Notes: generated by a model not told the origin, from the letters alone. A DNA stretch of 23,769 bases from Gammaproteobacteria bacterium (GCA_016844485.1 JAENIZ010000009.1:1-23769); one strand, 5' to 3'. Positions 15,535 to 23,206 are shown, numbered from the stretch's first letter. Numbers and translations: made by a program.

Positions 15535-17118
15535 TTAGTCAGCCTTGCAATTGAATTGATCGAAACCCAATGTTGATTCGATCATCTTGTTTGCGCTCAC
15601 CTTGAATTGCTTGTTATTAAAGTTGATCTCAAGTTCCCTGTCGGAGGAATAGAGGCCTTTGCTGGTTATGATTGAAATGTCTTTATCCTGCGCAGGGTTT
15701 CCCGTCAAAAAGGCCCGCCTGAATTCACAATCGGTTTGATTCCCGGTATGCGCACGGATTGAAGCCGGATAAACCTGGTTCGCAATGGTTTGTATCCCGG
15801 TCTTGTAAATTTTATTCTGACGGATCAATAACCAGCGTATTGAACCGAGTTTCCAGTTACCATTGGGCTTCCCTTGTTCAATAGGGCTGAATCCAACCAG
15901 ATCACCGACGCGGATGCCATTGCCGGGTTTACCCTCACGTGTTATTGAAATACCGCCTGCACTTATATCGACCAGTGACCATGGTTCCAGAATATAACGG
16001 ATTGTTTTATCAGTGTTGTCATTAACAAGAGGTCCGCTGTCATTCTGGTTCTGGCTGATGAAATCCTGTTTCCGGTTAACATAAAAATAAGCCGAATTCA
16101 GCCCATGAGTGAGATTTAAACTGCCAGTTGCAGTCTGGCGCGGGGAGTGCCGTTGCGCGGGGAGGCCCCATGCCTTATGCATGATCCCAAGTAAAAATTT
16201 GGCGTAATAGGGGGAAAGCACAAGAGACTCGTCCTGCCCGCTTTTGGAGCCAATCCGGTCGATATGTTGTTGTACGATGGTCCTCAGTGTATTTGCATCA
16301 ATCAGCCGGTGGTGCTCGGTCGCCTGGGATATATCAAACTTGCTGTACGGGAGGGGACGGTCATCGCTCTTCAGGCAAACTACAAAAGCCCCTCCCGGGT
16401 TATCAACCTTGGCAAATGGCCGTATCTCTGCATGGTTTGACCAGGTATTAAGCTGATCGTAAATTTCCCAGATGGCCCCGAACGGCAAATGATTGGGATC
16501 GGCGAGCGACGCCAAAACAATTTGTTTATACGCATATTCAATAGACACAGGGTTGTCTTTCTTGCCCGTATTCGGCAATTTGATTGGGGTTTTGTGCTGG
16601 TTGGTGCTTTCCGCGAACTGGTAGAGAAAATTCAGTTCTTGCCAGACGTTTTTGGGGATGGGGGCATATTCAAGAAAACTGAAGATCAGGGCATGCGATA
16701 TATAGTTCATGGCCGAGAGAATGGCTTGCAGGGGAAATTTATTCTGTCCCCACAAACTCTTGTGACTCAGGGCCTCATCGACCGCCAGTCTGCTCCCGCG
16801 CGCCAGTTCGACCGCAAGACGCTTCATGCTTTCAATCTGGTTTTGCATGGTCTGGATACTTTGCAGGGTATGTTGCGCGCCGGAGCGGATCTGGGAATCC
16901 AGGTAATATTGATAAGGCCGGTTGTAAAGACTGATCAGCTCCAGGCGCTGCGAGAATTTCATGGCCACTTTATTGCTTGCATGCAGGGCGTCGTACAACA
17001 GTTTGCTGGTGTTCTGGAAATCAATGTAAGGGAGTGAGTCCAGCCATTCCTCGACATACATGGGGCGAGTTTCAATCTCCTGCCCGCGCATGGGTAATTG
17101 ATGAAGTTGGGCTGCCAT
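15535..17118 (-). CDS. PilZ-domain protein with large N-terminal region (putative c-di-GMP receptor)
   Basis: This is a 527-residue cytoplasmic protein. Residues about 320-450 look like a PilZ domain: EPWSLVDISAGGISIT contains the D-x-S-x-x-G motif (384-389), followed by VGDLVGF and the LGSIRWLL strand. RHSPR at 323-327 could be the RxxxR arginine pair that clamps cyclic di-GMP, though it lies further upstream of the D-x-S motif than usual. Residues 1-310 are mostly helical and resemble no family I can name; they include a segment AFVVCLKSDDRPLPYSKFD. There is no signal peptide or membrane segment. The start has GGGGGGAACAAG before ATG. It lies alone and converges on yihY through repeat A. 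A role in c-di-GMP signalling is inferred from the domain only. Confidence 0.75.
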   Translation of the reverse strand: MAAQLHQLPMRGQEIETRPMYVEEWLDSLPYIDFQNTSKLLYDALHASNKVAMKFSQRLELISLYNRPYQYYLDSQIRSGAQHTLQSIQTMQNQIESMKRLAVELARGSRLAVDEALSHKSLWGQNKFPLQAILSAMNYISHALIFSFLEYAPIPKNVWQELNFLYQFAESTNQHKTPIKLPNTGKKDNPVSIEYAYKQIVLASLADPNHLPFGAIWEIYDQLNTWSNHAEIRPFAKVDNPGGAFVVCLKSDDRPLPYSKFDISQATEHHRLIDANTLRTIVQQHIDRIGSKSGQDESLVLSPYYAKFLLGIMHKAWGLPAQRHSPRQTATGSLNLTHGLNSAYFYVNRKQDFISQNQNDSGPLVNDNTDKTIRYILEPWSLVDISAGGISITREGKPGNGIRVGDLVGFSPIEQGKPNGNWKLGSIRWLLIRQNKIYKTGIQTIANQVYPASIRAHTGNQTDCEFRRAFLTGNPAQDKDISIITSKGLYSSDRELEINFNNKQFKVSANKMIESTLGFDQFNCKAD

Positions 17119-17265
17119 CTTGTTCCCCCCGGTTAAGATGCCCGAATCCCCTGGTTTAAAGAGGATTTAAGTATTAGTGATGGTTTTAAAAAAATTATCG
17201 TTAACCGCGGCCTTTGCAGCCACGATCCTGTCCCCCGATAGTGCTATTCAATATACTATTTTCAT

Positions 17266-17569
17266 ATGAAACAAACCATACATTGCTATGTATCCGGTGA
17301 CGCGGGAACAGGCCGCACTGTTTGGGATCACCGGCTGGGTACGTAACCTTCCCGATGGCCGGGTCGAGGTCATGGCCTGCGGCGAAGAGGAACAAATAAA
17401 GCAATTACTTGAATGGCTCAAAAGAGGCCCGGAAATGGCGCGGGTACTTAAAGTAGAAGTGGTAGATGACGTGCAGGATGCACTAATGCCGCGGGGTCAG
17501 GATGACCAAGAGCGGCGCGAAGAGTTTGATAAATTTTCTATCCGATATATATCCTCTTTTTTTAAATAA
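17266..17569 (+). pseudogene. Acylphosphatase pseudogene (active-site loop deleted, frameshift)
   Basis: From ATG 17266 the frame gives MKQTIHCYVSG, the usual acylphosphatase N-terminus, and then runs out of frame to TAA. In the next frame TREQAALFGITGWVRNLPDG and RVEVMACGEEEQIKQLLEWL continue the same family to 17569. The part that should lie between, the GRVQGVGFR-type phosphate-binding loop with the catalytic arginine, is missing. A deletion of about 29 bases, by comparison with the usual spacing, explains both the loss and the frameshift. The catalytic asparagine (GWVRN) survives. The ORF that could start at ATG 17288 would make only an inactive C-terminal piece of 93 residues. Acylphosphatase hydrolyses carboxyl-phosphate bonds; this copy cannot. 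Confidence 0.8.
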
Positions 17570-17650
17570 GGCGTTTCCGCCCCCCGATCCGGCGCCGTAT
17601 CCAGCTGAAAACCTGTCCCGGATACCGGAATTTCCCTGTCTTTGGTCGTA

Positions 17651-17667
17651 ATAACATATGTTATAAT
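17651..17667 (+). promoter_or_regulatory. Extended -10 promoter overlapped by a palindromic operator, upstream of the abrB-like/doc pair
   Basis: TATAAT at 17662-17667 is preceded by TG one base upstream, an extended -10, which fits the poor -35 region. A perfect 14-bp palindrome, ATAACATATGTTAT (17651-17664), overlaps it. This is where an autoregulating AbrB-type antitoxin would be expected to bind. A second short dyad, AAACCC and GGGTTT (17675-17698), follows in the transcribed leader. Confidence 0.6.
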
Positions 17668-17719
17668 TTCCGGGAAACCCTTGGTTTATGCAGGGTTTGA
17701 ACAGCTACGGAGAACAATC

Positions 17720-17944
17720 ATGAAGCTCAAAATCACTGCCATCAGTAATTCCGCTGGTGTCATCCTGCCCAAAGAACTGCTCGCCCGATTACGGGTGGAC
17801 AAGGGCGACACGCTCTATGCCATCGAAGTACCGGACGGGATCAAACTTATGCCGCACGATCCGGAGTTTGAGAAACAAATGGACGTTGCGGAAAAGGTCA
17901 TGCACCGTCGCCGTACCCTGCTGCACAAGTTATCTGAAAACTGA
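17720..17944 (+). CDS. AbrB/MazE/SpoVT-family antitoxin
   Basis: This is a 74-residue swapped-hairpin DNA-binding antitoxin. MKLKITAISNSAGVILPKELLARLRVDKGDTLYAIEVPDG is the SpoVT/AbrB domain (residues 1-40). The charged C-terminal half (HDPEFEKQMDVAEKVMHRRRTLLHKLSE) is the probable toxin-neutralising arm. The frame is open upstream to 17642, but the start is set by ATG 17720 with GGAG eight bases before it and by the domain boundary. The toxin gene follows after 8 bases. It presumably represses its own promoter through the palindrome at 17651-17664. Pairing with Doc in place of the classical Phd antitoxin is a known variant. Confidence 0.88.
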   Translation: MKLKITAISNSAGVILPKELLARLRVDKGDTLYAIEVPDGIKLMPHDPEFEKQMDVAEKVMHRRRTLLHKLSEN

Positions 17945-17952
17945 GTGGCGTC

Positions 17953-18441
17953 ATGATTGTCTGGATCGAAAAACAACTGGTATTGGCGATTCATGATCGC
18001 CAGCTTGCTGAACACGGCGGCAGTGCCGGGGTGCGTGATGAGAATATGCTCGAGTCGGCACTGGCCCGTCCGCAGCAACTCTATGCATATGGAGATCCGC
18101 CGCCGGACCTGGCCGATTTGGCGGCAACCCTGGATTATGGTCTCGCGCGTAATCATCCTTTTGTAGATGGCAACAAACGAACGGCAGCGGTCACCTGCGA
18201 AACATTCATCGAATTGAATGATAGTCTACTGGAAGCCGAGGATGTTGATCTTTTTCCGCGCTTTCTTGACCTTGCAGAAGGTAAACTCCCGGCTGAGGAA
18301 TTTGCGCAATGGTTACGGGAACATATCACGACCAAACCCAGGGACGCCGTACAAGGAAGTACAAGTGTCGCAAGAGATAAGGATATCGGACGCGACCGGA
18401 AGAAACGCTATAAAGCCCGTACGGGGAAGAGGCACAAATAA
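17953..18441 (+). CDS. doc: Doc (death-on-curing) Fic-fold toxin with C-terminal basic tail
   Basis: This is a 162-residue toxin. HPFVDGNKR at 68-76 is the Fic/Doc motif, with Lys75 at the position where Doc has lysine and AMPylating Fic proteins have glycine. This predicts Doc-type phosphorylation of elongation factor Tu and arrest of translation. ENMLESALARPQQLYAYG and LAATLDYGLARNHPF are the usual family context. The Doc fold ends near residue 128 (WLREHITT). The remaining 34 residues are highly charged (RDRKKRYKARTGKRHK), longer than the usual 126 or so, and look like read-through past a lost stop or added sequence. The antitoxin gene lies 8 bases upstream. Whether the tail affects activity is unknown. 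Confidence 0.88.
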   Translation: MIVWIEKQLVLAIHDRQLAEHGGSAGVRDENMLESALARPQQLYAYGDPPPDLADLAATLDYGLARNHPFVDGNKRTAAVTCETFIELNDSLLEAEDVDLFPRFLDLAEGKLPAEEFAQWLREHITTKPRDAVQGSTSVARDKDIGRDRKKRYKARTGKRHK

Positions 18442-18449
18442 AGCAATTT

Positions 18450-18509
18450 ATGAAAAAGTATAAACGTAATCTGGCAGATGAATTGGCAAAAGGCATTTCG
18501 CTGCCATGA
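18450..18509 (+). other. 19-codon ORF between doc and the EF-hand gene
   Basis: MKKYKRNLADELAKGISLP ends in a TGA that overlaps the next ATG as ATGA. The first residues look like the start of short HTH antitoxins (MKKYKSxL type), so it may be a truncated antitoxin remnant or a coupling leader. There is no good ribosome binding site. Low certainty. Confidence 0.25.
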
Positions 18510-19492
18510 CTAAACATATTTACGAGGACCCTGGCCAGCGGCGCCCTTCCAGCAATGAGAATTTTCTGATCCTTGTTGTCCTTGGGCTTGGTTTACTGGT
18601 TTTATTCAGTTTGCACAATTCGAAAAAAACAAAAGATTCACTTTCCGGGACAGAACAGCACATCGAAACGATCATCGAGCAGGAACCGCAGGGACAGGCG
18701 CGGCAAAAACGGGAACCCCAAAAAATAGAACAAGCAGTCACTGAAAAAACACCGCGGGCCCGGATACGCATCGAGGACCCGACGAAAGAGGACTACCCTG
18801 CGGTGCTTATTACGCCGGGAGAGGTCGACCTTTCAATAGGGATTTATGGTTTTTCTCCCGTTGAGTTTGTGGGGCCTGCAACCAGTGCCCCGCTGAATAT
18901 CCAACTCACGCAGGAAAAATCCGGCGATATCCGGAAAGCACCCGGATACAAGGGCAAATCGCAATGGTATGGCACTATGGATCTTGGCAACCAGGAGAAC
19001 AAACGCTTTCACTTTGTGCTGGATCAACAACATGATGAAAGTTTTGTGCTTTATTTTGACAAGAATAAAAACGGCGATCTGACGGATGACGGAAAGCCGT
19101 TGGTAAGCCAGGGATACAGCCTGGGCGGCCCCCGTGAATTTGCAACCGCGATTGCTGTCCCGTGGCGGACATTGATTAAAAACTCTCCGTTTGATGGTGA
19201 TTTCCATATATGGTTTTACTGTACCGAGGCCGGTTGGAAGGAGAACAAGGCTACACATTACAGCCGCACCCAACTCCAGGGGAAACTCAGGATCGGAGAC
19301 CATGAGTATATGGCGCTGCTGATCGACCAGGGCTATAACGATGCTGATCTTACCAATGATGGTGTTGTGATTGATCTTAACCGGAATGGGGAGATTTATA
19401 ATCATATGGATGGCGAGACTGATCAGGGTGAACAGGCTCAGACTGTTCATGAGATTGACGGAAAAACCTATACGTTTAATGTGGTGTGGTGA
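18506..19492 (+). CDS. Membrane-anchored protein with EF-hand-like calcium loops, unknown function
   Basis: This is a 328-residue protein I do not recognise as a named family. Residues 20-37 (FLILVVLGLGLLVLFSLH) form one transmembrane segment with a short basic cytoplasmic tail. A charged linker (about 40-95, rich in K, E, Q and R) follows, and then a domain probably in the periplasm. That domain contains three calcium-loop-like stretches: DKNKNGDLTDDG (185-196), DQGYNDADLTNDG (274-286) and DLNRNGEIYNHMDGE (290-304). The DxNxNG pattern matches EF-hand or dockerin-type loops. Tryptophans in WYGTMDLG and IWFYCTEAGW suggest a beta-rich fold. The ATG overlaps the stop of the 19-codon ORF. There is no visible connection to the toxin pair. 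Calcium binding is inferred from motif only. Confidence 0.7.
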   Translation: MTKHIYEDPGQRRPSSNENFLILVVLGLGLLVLFSLHNSKKTKDSLSGTEQHIETIIEQEPQGQARQKREPQKIEQAVTEKTPRARIRIEDPTKEDYPAVLITPGEVDLSIGIYGFSPVEFVGPATSAPLNIQLTQEKSGDIRKAPGYKGKSQWYGTMDLGNQENKRFHFVLDQQHDESFVLYFDKNKNGDLTDDGKPLVSQGYSLGGPREFATAIAVPWRTLIKNSPFDGDFHIWFYCTEAGWKENKATHYSRTQLQGKLRIGDHEYMALLIDQGYNDADLTNDGVVIDLNRNGEIYNHMDGETDQGEQAQTVHEIDGKTYTFNVVW

Positions 19493-19575
19493 CATACACG
19501 GACGTATTAATACTGCGGGCGCATGGATCGCAGGAGCAGTGGACATACAAGGCAAGGATTGTTCATTAAATTCCT

Positions 19576-19604
19576 TTGACTCATTGGAATTCAGTGGCTA
19601 TCAT
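19576..19604 (+). promoter_or_regulatory. Sigma70-type promoter before the NYN gene
   Basis: TTGACT (19576-19581) and TATCAT (19599-19604) are separated by exactly 17 bases. Transcription should start near 19611, about 76 bases before the NYN start codon, which leaves room for the leader hairpins described next. Confidence 0.6.
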
Positions 19605-19617
19605 TCATGAACTACTA

Positions 19618-19671
19618 CCCCGATTGTTTCGACTGTCGGGCGCGGGGCCTCTTCGGAGGCCCTAGCTTTTT
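19618..19671 (+). terminator. Leader with intrinsic terminator and possible alternative hairpin before the NYN gene
   Basis: GGGCCTC-TTCG-GAGGCCC (19645-19662) is a perfect seven-pair stem with a UUCG loop, followed by TAGCTTTTT; it is a good rho-independent terminator. It sits 16 bases upstream of the NYN start codon. Upstream, CCCGA (19619-19623) can pair with TCGGG (19636-19640). CCCCG (19618-19622) can instead pair with CGGGG (19643-19647), which would block the terminator stem. This fits an attenuator, a simple terminator of the EF-hand gene, or a short RNA with its own promoter. Confidence 0.6.
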
Positions 19672-19686
19672 CGAGGGACCGGAAAT

Positions 19687-20283
19687 ATGAATAAACCTCC
19701 ATATCGCACCATCGTCTACATCGACGGCTTTAATTTCTACTACGGCGCAGTCAGGGGAACACCGTGGAAATGGCTTGATCCCGTTACCCTTTCCCGAAAA
19801 ATCCTTGGGTCACAAAACAAGCTCGTCAAGATGAAATATTTCACTGCACGGGTGCAGTCCTCGCCCAATGATCCAGGCGTGAATATCCGGCAGGACACTT
19901 ACTTGCGTGCGCTGCAAGCCCACAGTCCGCTGATTGAACTTCATTTCGGACATTTCCTGCGTCACAGGATTTCAATGGAGCACTGTAATCCGCCTCCGCC
20001 CTCGGTTGAAGTCTGGAAGAACGAAGAGAAAGGCTCCGATGTAAATCTCGCGTTACACCTCCTCAACGATGCATGGTTGGATACCTATGACTGCGCAATG
20101 ATCGTATCCAATGATTCCGACCTTGCTGAATCGCTGCGGCTGGTGAAGAATCAGCACAAGAAATTGATTGGTCTCGTTACGCCCGGCGCGCCGCAGAGAA
20201 AAACTTCCCGGCAACTTCGCCAATATGCGGATTTCGTTAAGCCGATCCGCACTTGGGCCAAGTCCGTGCCATACATTACTTAG
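19687..20283 (+). CDS. NYN-domain (PIN-like) putative ribonuclease, LabA/DUF88 family
   Basis: This is a 198-residue NYN-domain protein. RTIVYIDGFNFYYGAVRG holds Asp13, the first metal-binding acidic residue. KGSDVNLALHLLNDAW carries the second (Asp118). AMIVSNDSDLAESLRLVK (about 137-154) gives the SxDSD pair (Asp143, Asp145). These are the standard NYN/PIN metal ligands, so it probably cleaves RNA. The C-terminus KTSRQLRQYADFVKPI is the conserved family tail. Such genes are common next to toxin-antitoxin and other accessory genes, but the biological target is unknown. It has its own promoter and leader (19576-19671). The ribosome binding site is weak (GGGACCGGAAAT). Confidence 0.85.
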   Translation: MNKPPYRTIVYIDGFNFYYGAVRGTPWKWLDPVTLSRKILGSQNKLVKMKYFTARVQSSPNDPGVNIRQDTYLRALQAHSPLIELHFGHFLRHRISMEHCNPPPPSVEVWKNEEKGSDVNLALHLLNDAWLDTYDCAMIVSNDSDLAESLRLVKNQHKKLIGLVTPGAPQRKTSRQLRQYADFVKPIRTWAKSVPYIT

Positions 20284-20401
20284 CCAAAGGCAGCATGCGC
20301 TGTGCAAACCGCCTATTCAGACGATTTGTCGCCTTGTTTATCGTAGTAAATCCGGGGAAATGGACTATGTTTATAAGGGCAGTATTACAGGAAGGTAAAT
20401 T

Positions 20402-21205
20402 ATGAAAAAGATCATCACATTATTTCTTCTCTATTCGTTATCCGCCTTCGCACAGACGGACATTGATGCTGCGAATAAAGCCTTTGATGCGGGTGATTAT
20501 GAAACAGCCTATAAATTGTATTTACCTTTGGCTGAAAAAAGGGATGCCGAAGCTCAGGCTAGAATTGGTGGATTTTATTTACTGGGAAAAGTCGTAGCGC
20601 AGGACTATACGGAAGCACTGAAATGGTATCGCAAAGCCGCGAACCAGGGGCATGCCAAAGCCCAAAACAACCTTGGTATGATGTACTTATCAGGACAAGG
20701 TGTAACACAGAATTATGCGACAGCGCTGAAGTGGTTTCGCAAGGCCGCGGACCAGGGGGATGCTGAGGGGCAAGATACTCTCGGTATTTTATACGAATTA
20801 GGAGAAGGCGTAGAGCAGGACTATGCGGAAGCGCTGAAGTGGTATCGCAAGGCCGCGAACTAGGGGCATGGCCTCTCCCAAACAAATGTTGGTGTTATGT
20901 ACTTAAAGGGATTGGGTACAGAAAAGAATTATTTTGAAGCGTTAAATTGGTTTCGCAAGGCCGCTGAACAGGGAGTTTTGGAAGCCCAAAGCAATATTGG
21001 CTATATATATGAAAATGGTTTTGGAGTCCCGAAGGATATTATCCGGGCTTATGCCTGGGGCAGCATCGCTTTGGCAAACGGCTACGACGCTGCAAAAATA
21101 CCAGTGAATGCGTTAAAAGCCCGAATGAACAGTCAACAGTTGAATAAGGCCAATATGCTTATCAAGGAAATAAATGAAACCTACGGAAAGAAAGATAATA
21201 AATAA
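20402..21205 (+). pseudogene. Sel1-repeat protein gene interrupted by an in-frame amber codon
   Basis: The gene starts at ATG 20402 behind AGGAAGG and encodes a signal peptide (MKKIITLFLLYSLSAFAQ) and five Sel1-like repeats of about 36 residues. The reading frame is interrupted once, by TAG at 20861-20863, and continues in the same frame to 21205. Earlier repeats read KAANQGH or KAADQGD where this one reads KAAN-stop-GH. The codon is therefore CAG changed to TAG by one transition. Intact, the product would be about 267 residues, a secreted or periplasmic Sel1 protein for protein-protein interaction. The 153-residue first part keeps three repeats and may still fold. A start at 20897 could yield the last 102 residues, but no ribosome binding site is evident. 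Confidence 0.85.
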
Positions 21206-21207
21206 GT

Positions 21208-21381
21208 TGATGTGCATAGATGTATGAATGTCGCGATGATATGGATCTCAGAGAGCGACCGCACTAATGTCGCGGTTACATGGCCGCTCTTTCGCTTCCT
21301 CGATCGCTGTTCCCGACGCGATTCTACCTTCTCCATCCTTGGAGTCGTGCGAGCGCGGCATTAGCACATCCATGTGCGTCA
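21208..21381. repeat. Repeat element, copy B (related to copy A, partly inverted)
   Basis: This element fills the gap between the Sel1 gene and the proS stop. Its ends are weakly inverted (21208-21223 against 21366-21381, 12 of 16). 21226-21269 is an inverted copy of 15434-15477 (41 of 44). 21323-21350 resembles 15398-15425 in direct orientation. The 13-mer GCGRCATT-type motif occurs again at both sides. Like copy A, it lies between two convergent genes and has no coding capacity. Confidence 0.7.
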
Positions 21382-23085
21382 GATGCAGGAGCGACGCATA
21401 AACTCCACTACATCATCCAGAATAATCTCTTTTTCTTTTCCATCACTCCGTGATTTGTATTCAATTATATTTTCATCCAGTCCTTTTTCACTAAACGTTA
21501 ACCGATGTGGAATACCGATCAAGTCCGCATCGGCGAACATGACGCCGGGGCGTTCCTTGCGATCATCGAGCAGGATTTCAATGCCTGCTTCCTGAAATTC
21601 TTCATAAAGTTTCATTACGGCTTCACGCAGACGTTGTGACTTGTGCATGTTGATCGGTATGAGTGCGGCATGGAAAGGCGCAATGTTCACCGGCCAGATG
21701 ATGCCGCGATCATCATGATTTTGTTCAATGGCCGCGGCGACGATGCGCGATACGCCGATGCCGTAACAACCCATAATTAATGTTTTGGCCTCCCCGTTTT
21801 CATCCAGGCAGGTCGCCTTCATGGCCTTACTGTATTTGGTGCCCAACTGGAAGATATGACCGACCTCGATCCCTTGCGCTACCATGAGCGGCCCTGAACC
21901 ATCCGGCGCAGGTTCTCCTGCGACAACATTACGAATATCAGCAGACCGCGGTTCGGGTAAGTCCCGCACCCAGTTCACACCGATGAAATGTTTGCCTTCT
22001 TCATTCGCGCCACAGACAAAGTCAGAGACCTGAACGGCACTCTGATCTACGATGACAGGAATCTTCAGCTTGACGGGACCTATGGATCCGATATCGCAGC
22101 CGATTGTCTTTTTAATTAATTCGGTTTTCGCAAACTCGAGCGGTTTGGCAACTTCAGGAAGTTTCTCCGCCTTGACCCGGTTCAGTTCATGCTCGCCGCG
22201 CAGGACGAGGGCAACCAGTTCGTCATTGCTGCCTTTAACGATCAATGTTTTTAAACATTGTGCTTCCGGCACGTTAAGAAACCGGCTGACTTCTGCAATC
22301 GTGTGCTGGTCCGGCGTAGCTACAACCGCCATTTTCTGCTTGGGCGCGAGACGTGTCGCATCTGATTCATGCGCAGGGACCATTTCAATATTCGCGGCAT
22401 AGTTTCCATTCTCGGTGTAGACGATCCGGTCTTCGCCGGAATCCGCGAGCACGTGGAATTCATGCGAGGCATTGCCGCCGATGTTGCCGGTGTTTGCTTC
22501 GACGGCACGGTACTTCAACCCGAGCCGATCAAAGATGCGGGAATAGGTGCTATACATTTGATCGTAGGTCTTTTGCAGGCACTCTTCCGTCAAATGGAAT
22601 GAATAGGCGTCCTTCATCAGGAATTCACGCGCGCGCATAATGCCGAAGCGGGGCCGAATCTCATCGCGGAACTTGGTCTGTATCTGGTAGAAGTTGGCAG
22701 GCAGTTGTTTGTAACTCCGGATCTCACGGCGCACCAGGTCGGTAATTATCTCCTCGTGCGTAGGTCCGAAGCAGAATTCGCGCTCATGCCGATCTTTCAA
22801 ACGTAAAAGCTCCGGGCCATATTGATCCCAGTGCCCGGATTCCTGCCAGAGTTCGGCCGGCTGCACTGCCGGCATCAGTATTTCCTGTGCCCCGGCCCGG
22901 TCCATCTCTTCACGCACAATGGCTTCAACCTTGCGCAATACCCTCAGACCCAGGGGTAACCAGGTATAAATGCCAGCCGCCAGTTGCCGGATCATCCCCG
23001 CCCGCAGCATCAGGCGGTGGCTGATCACCTCGGCATCGGCCGGGGCCTCCCTCAGTGTTGCCAGCAGATATTGAGAAATTTTCAT
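21379..23085 (-). CDS. proS: Prolyl-tRNA synthetase, bacterial type
   Basis: This is a 568-residue class II aminoacyl-tRNA synthetase that charges tRNA-Pro. The N-terminus MKISQYLLATLREAPADAEVISHRLMLRAGMIRQLAAGIY is typical. FGPTHEE (106-112) and FRDEIRPRFGIMRAREFLMKDAYSFH (139-164) form the ATP and proline site (motif 2). A YbaK-like editing insertion occupies roughly 225-390, which marks the bacterial ProS form. GCYGIGVSRI is motif 3, and the C-terminal part (IPINMHKSQRLREA, then LLDDRKERPGVMFADADLIGIP) is the anticodon-binding domain. Length is standard. A GGAAAGAAC about ten bases upstream serves as ribosome binding site. Confidence 0.97.
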   Translation of the reverse strand: MKISQYLLATLREAPADAEVISHRLMLRAGMIRQLAAGIYTWLPLGLRVLRKVEAIVREEMDRAGAQEILMPAVQPAELWQESGHWDQYGPELLRLKDRHEREFCFGPTHEEIITDLVRREIRSYKQLPANFYQIQTKFRDEIRPRFGIMRAREFLMKDAYSFHLTEECLQKTYDQMYSTYSRIFDRLGLKYRAVEANTGNIGGNASHEFHVLADSGEDRIVYTENGNYAANIEMVPAHESDATRLAPKQKMAVVATPDQHTIAEVSRFLNVPEAQCLKTLIVKGSNDELVALVLRGEHELNRVKAEKLPEVAKPLEFAKTELIKKTIGCDIGSIGPVKLKIPVIVDQSAVQVSDFVCGANEEGKHFIGVNWVRDLPEPRSADIRNVVAGEPAPDGSGPLMVAQGIEVGHIFQLGTKYSKAMKATCLDENGEAKTLIMGCYGIGVSRIVAAAIEQNHDDRGIIWPVNIAPFHAALIPINMHKSQRLREAVMKLYEEFQEAGIEILLDDRKERPGVMFADADLIGIPHRLTFSEKGLDENIIEYKSRSDGKEKEIILDDVVEFMRRSCI

Positions 23086-23206
23086 TGGTTTTGTTCTTTC
23101 CGGGTCTGTCCTGTCCGGGTATGTTATCGCAACTGGCGCAATCTACAGAATTCCGCAGGTTTCATTGTCAATGGATTAAAATCACAGGCTTTGTGCATGG
23201 CACAAC

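Noticed and set aside
16489..17037. A 182-codon ORF on the forward strand
   Set aside because: It lies fully antisense to the PilZ gene, which has better start, composition and domain evidence.
17288..17569. A normal acylphosphatase gene starting at 17288
   Set aside because: It lacks the catalytic phosphate-binding loop, and the true N-terminus is visible in another frame just upstream.
17642..17719. An N-terminal extension of the AbrB-type antitoxin
   Set aside because: The region holds the promoter and palindrome; a ribosome binding site and the domain boundary set the start at 17720.
18218..18463. An 81-codon ORF overlapping doc
   Set aside because: It is a different-frame shadow of the doc gene with no recognisable motif and no ribosome binding site.
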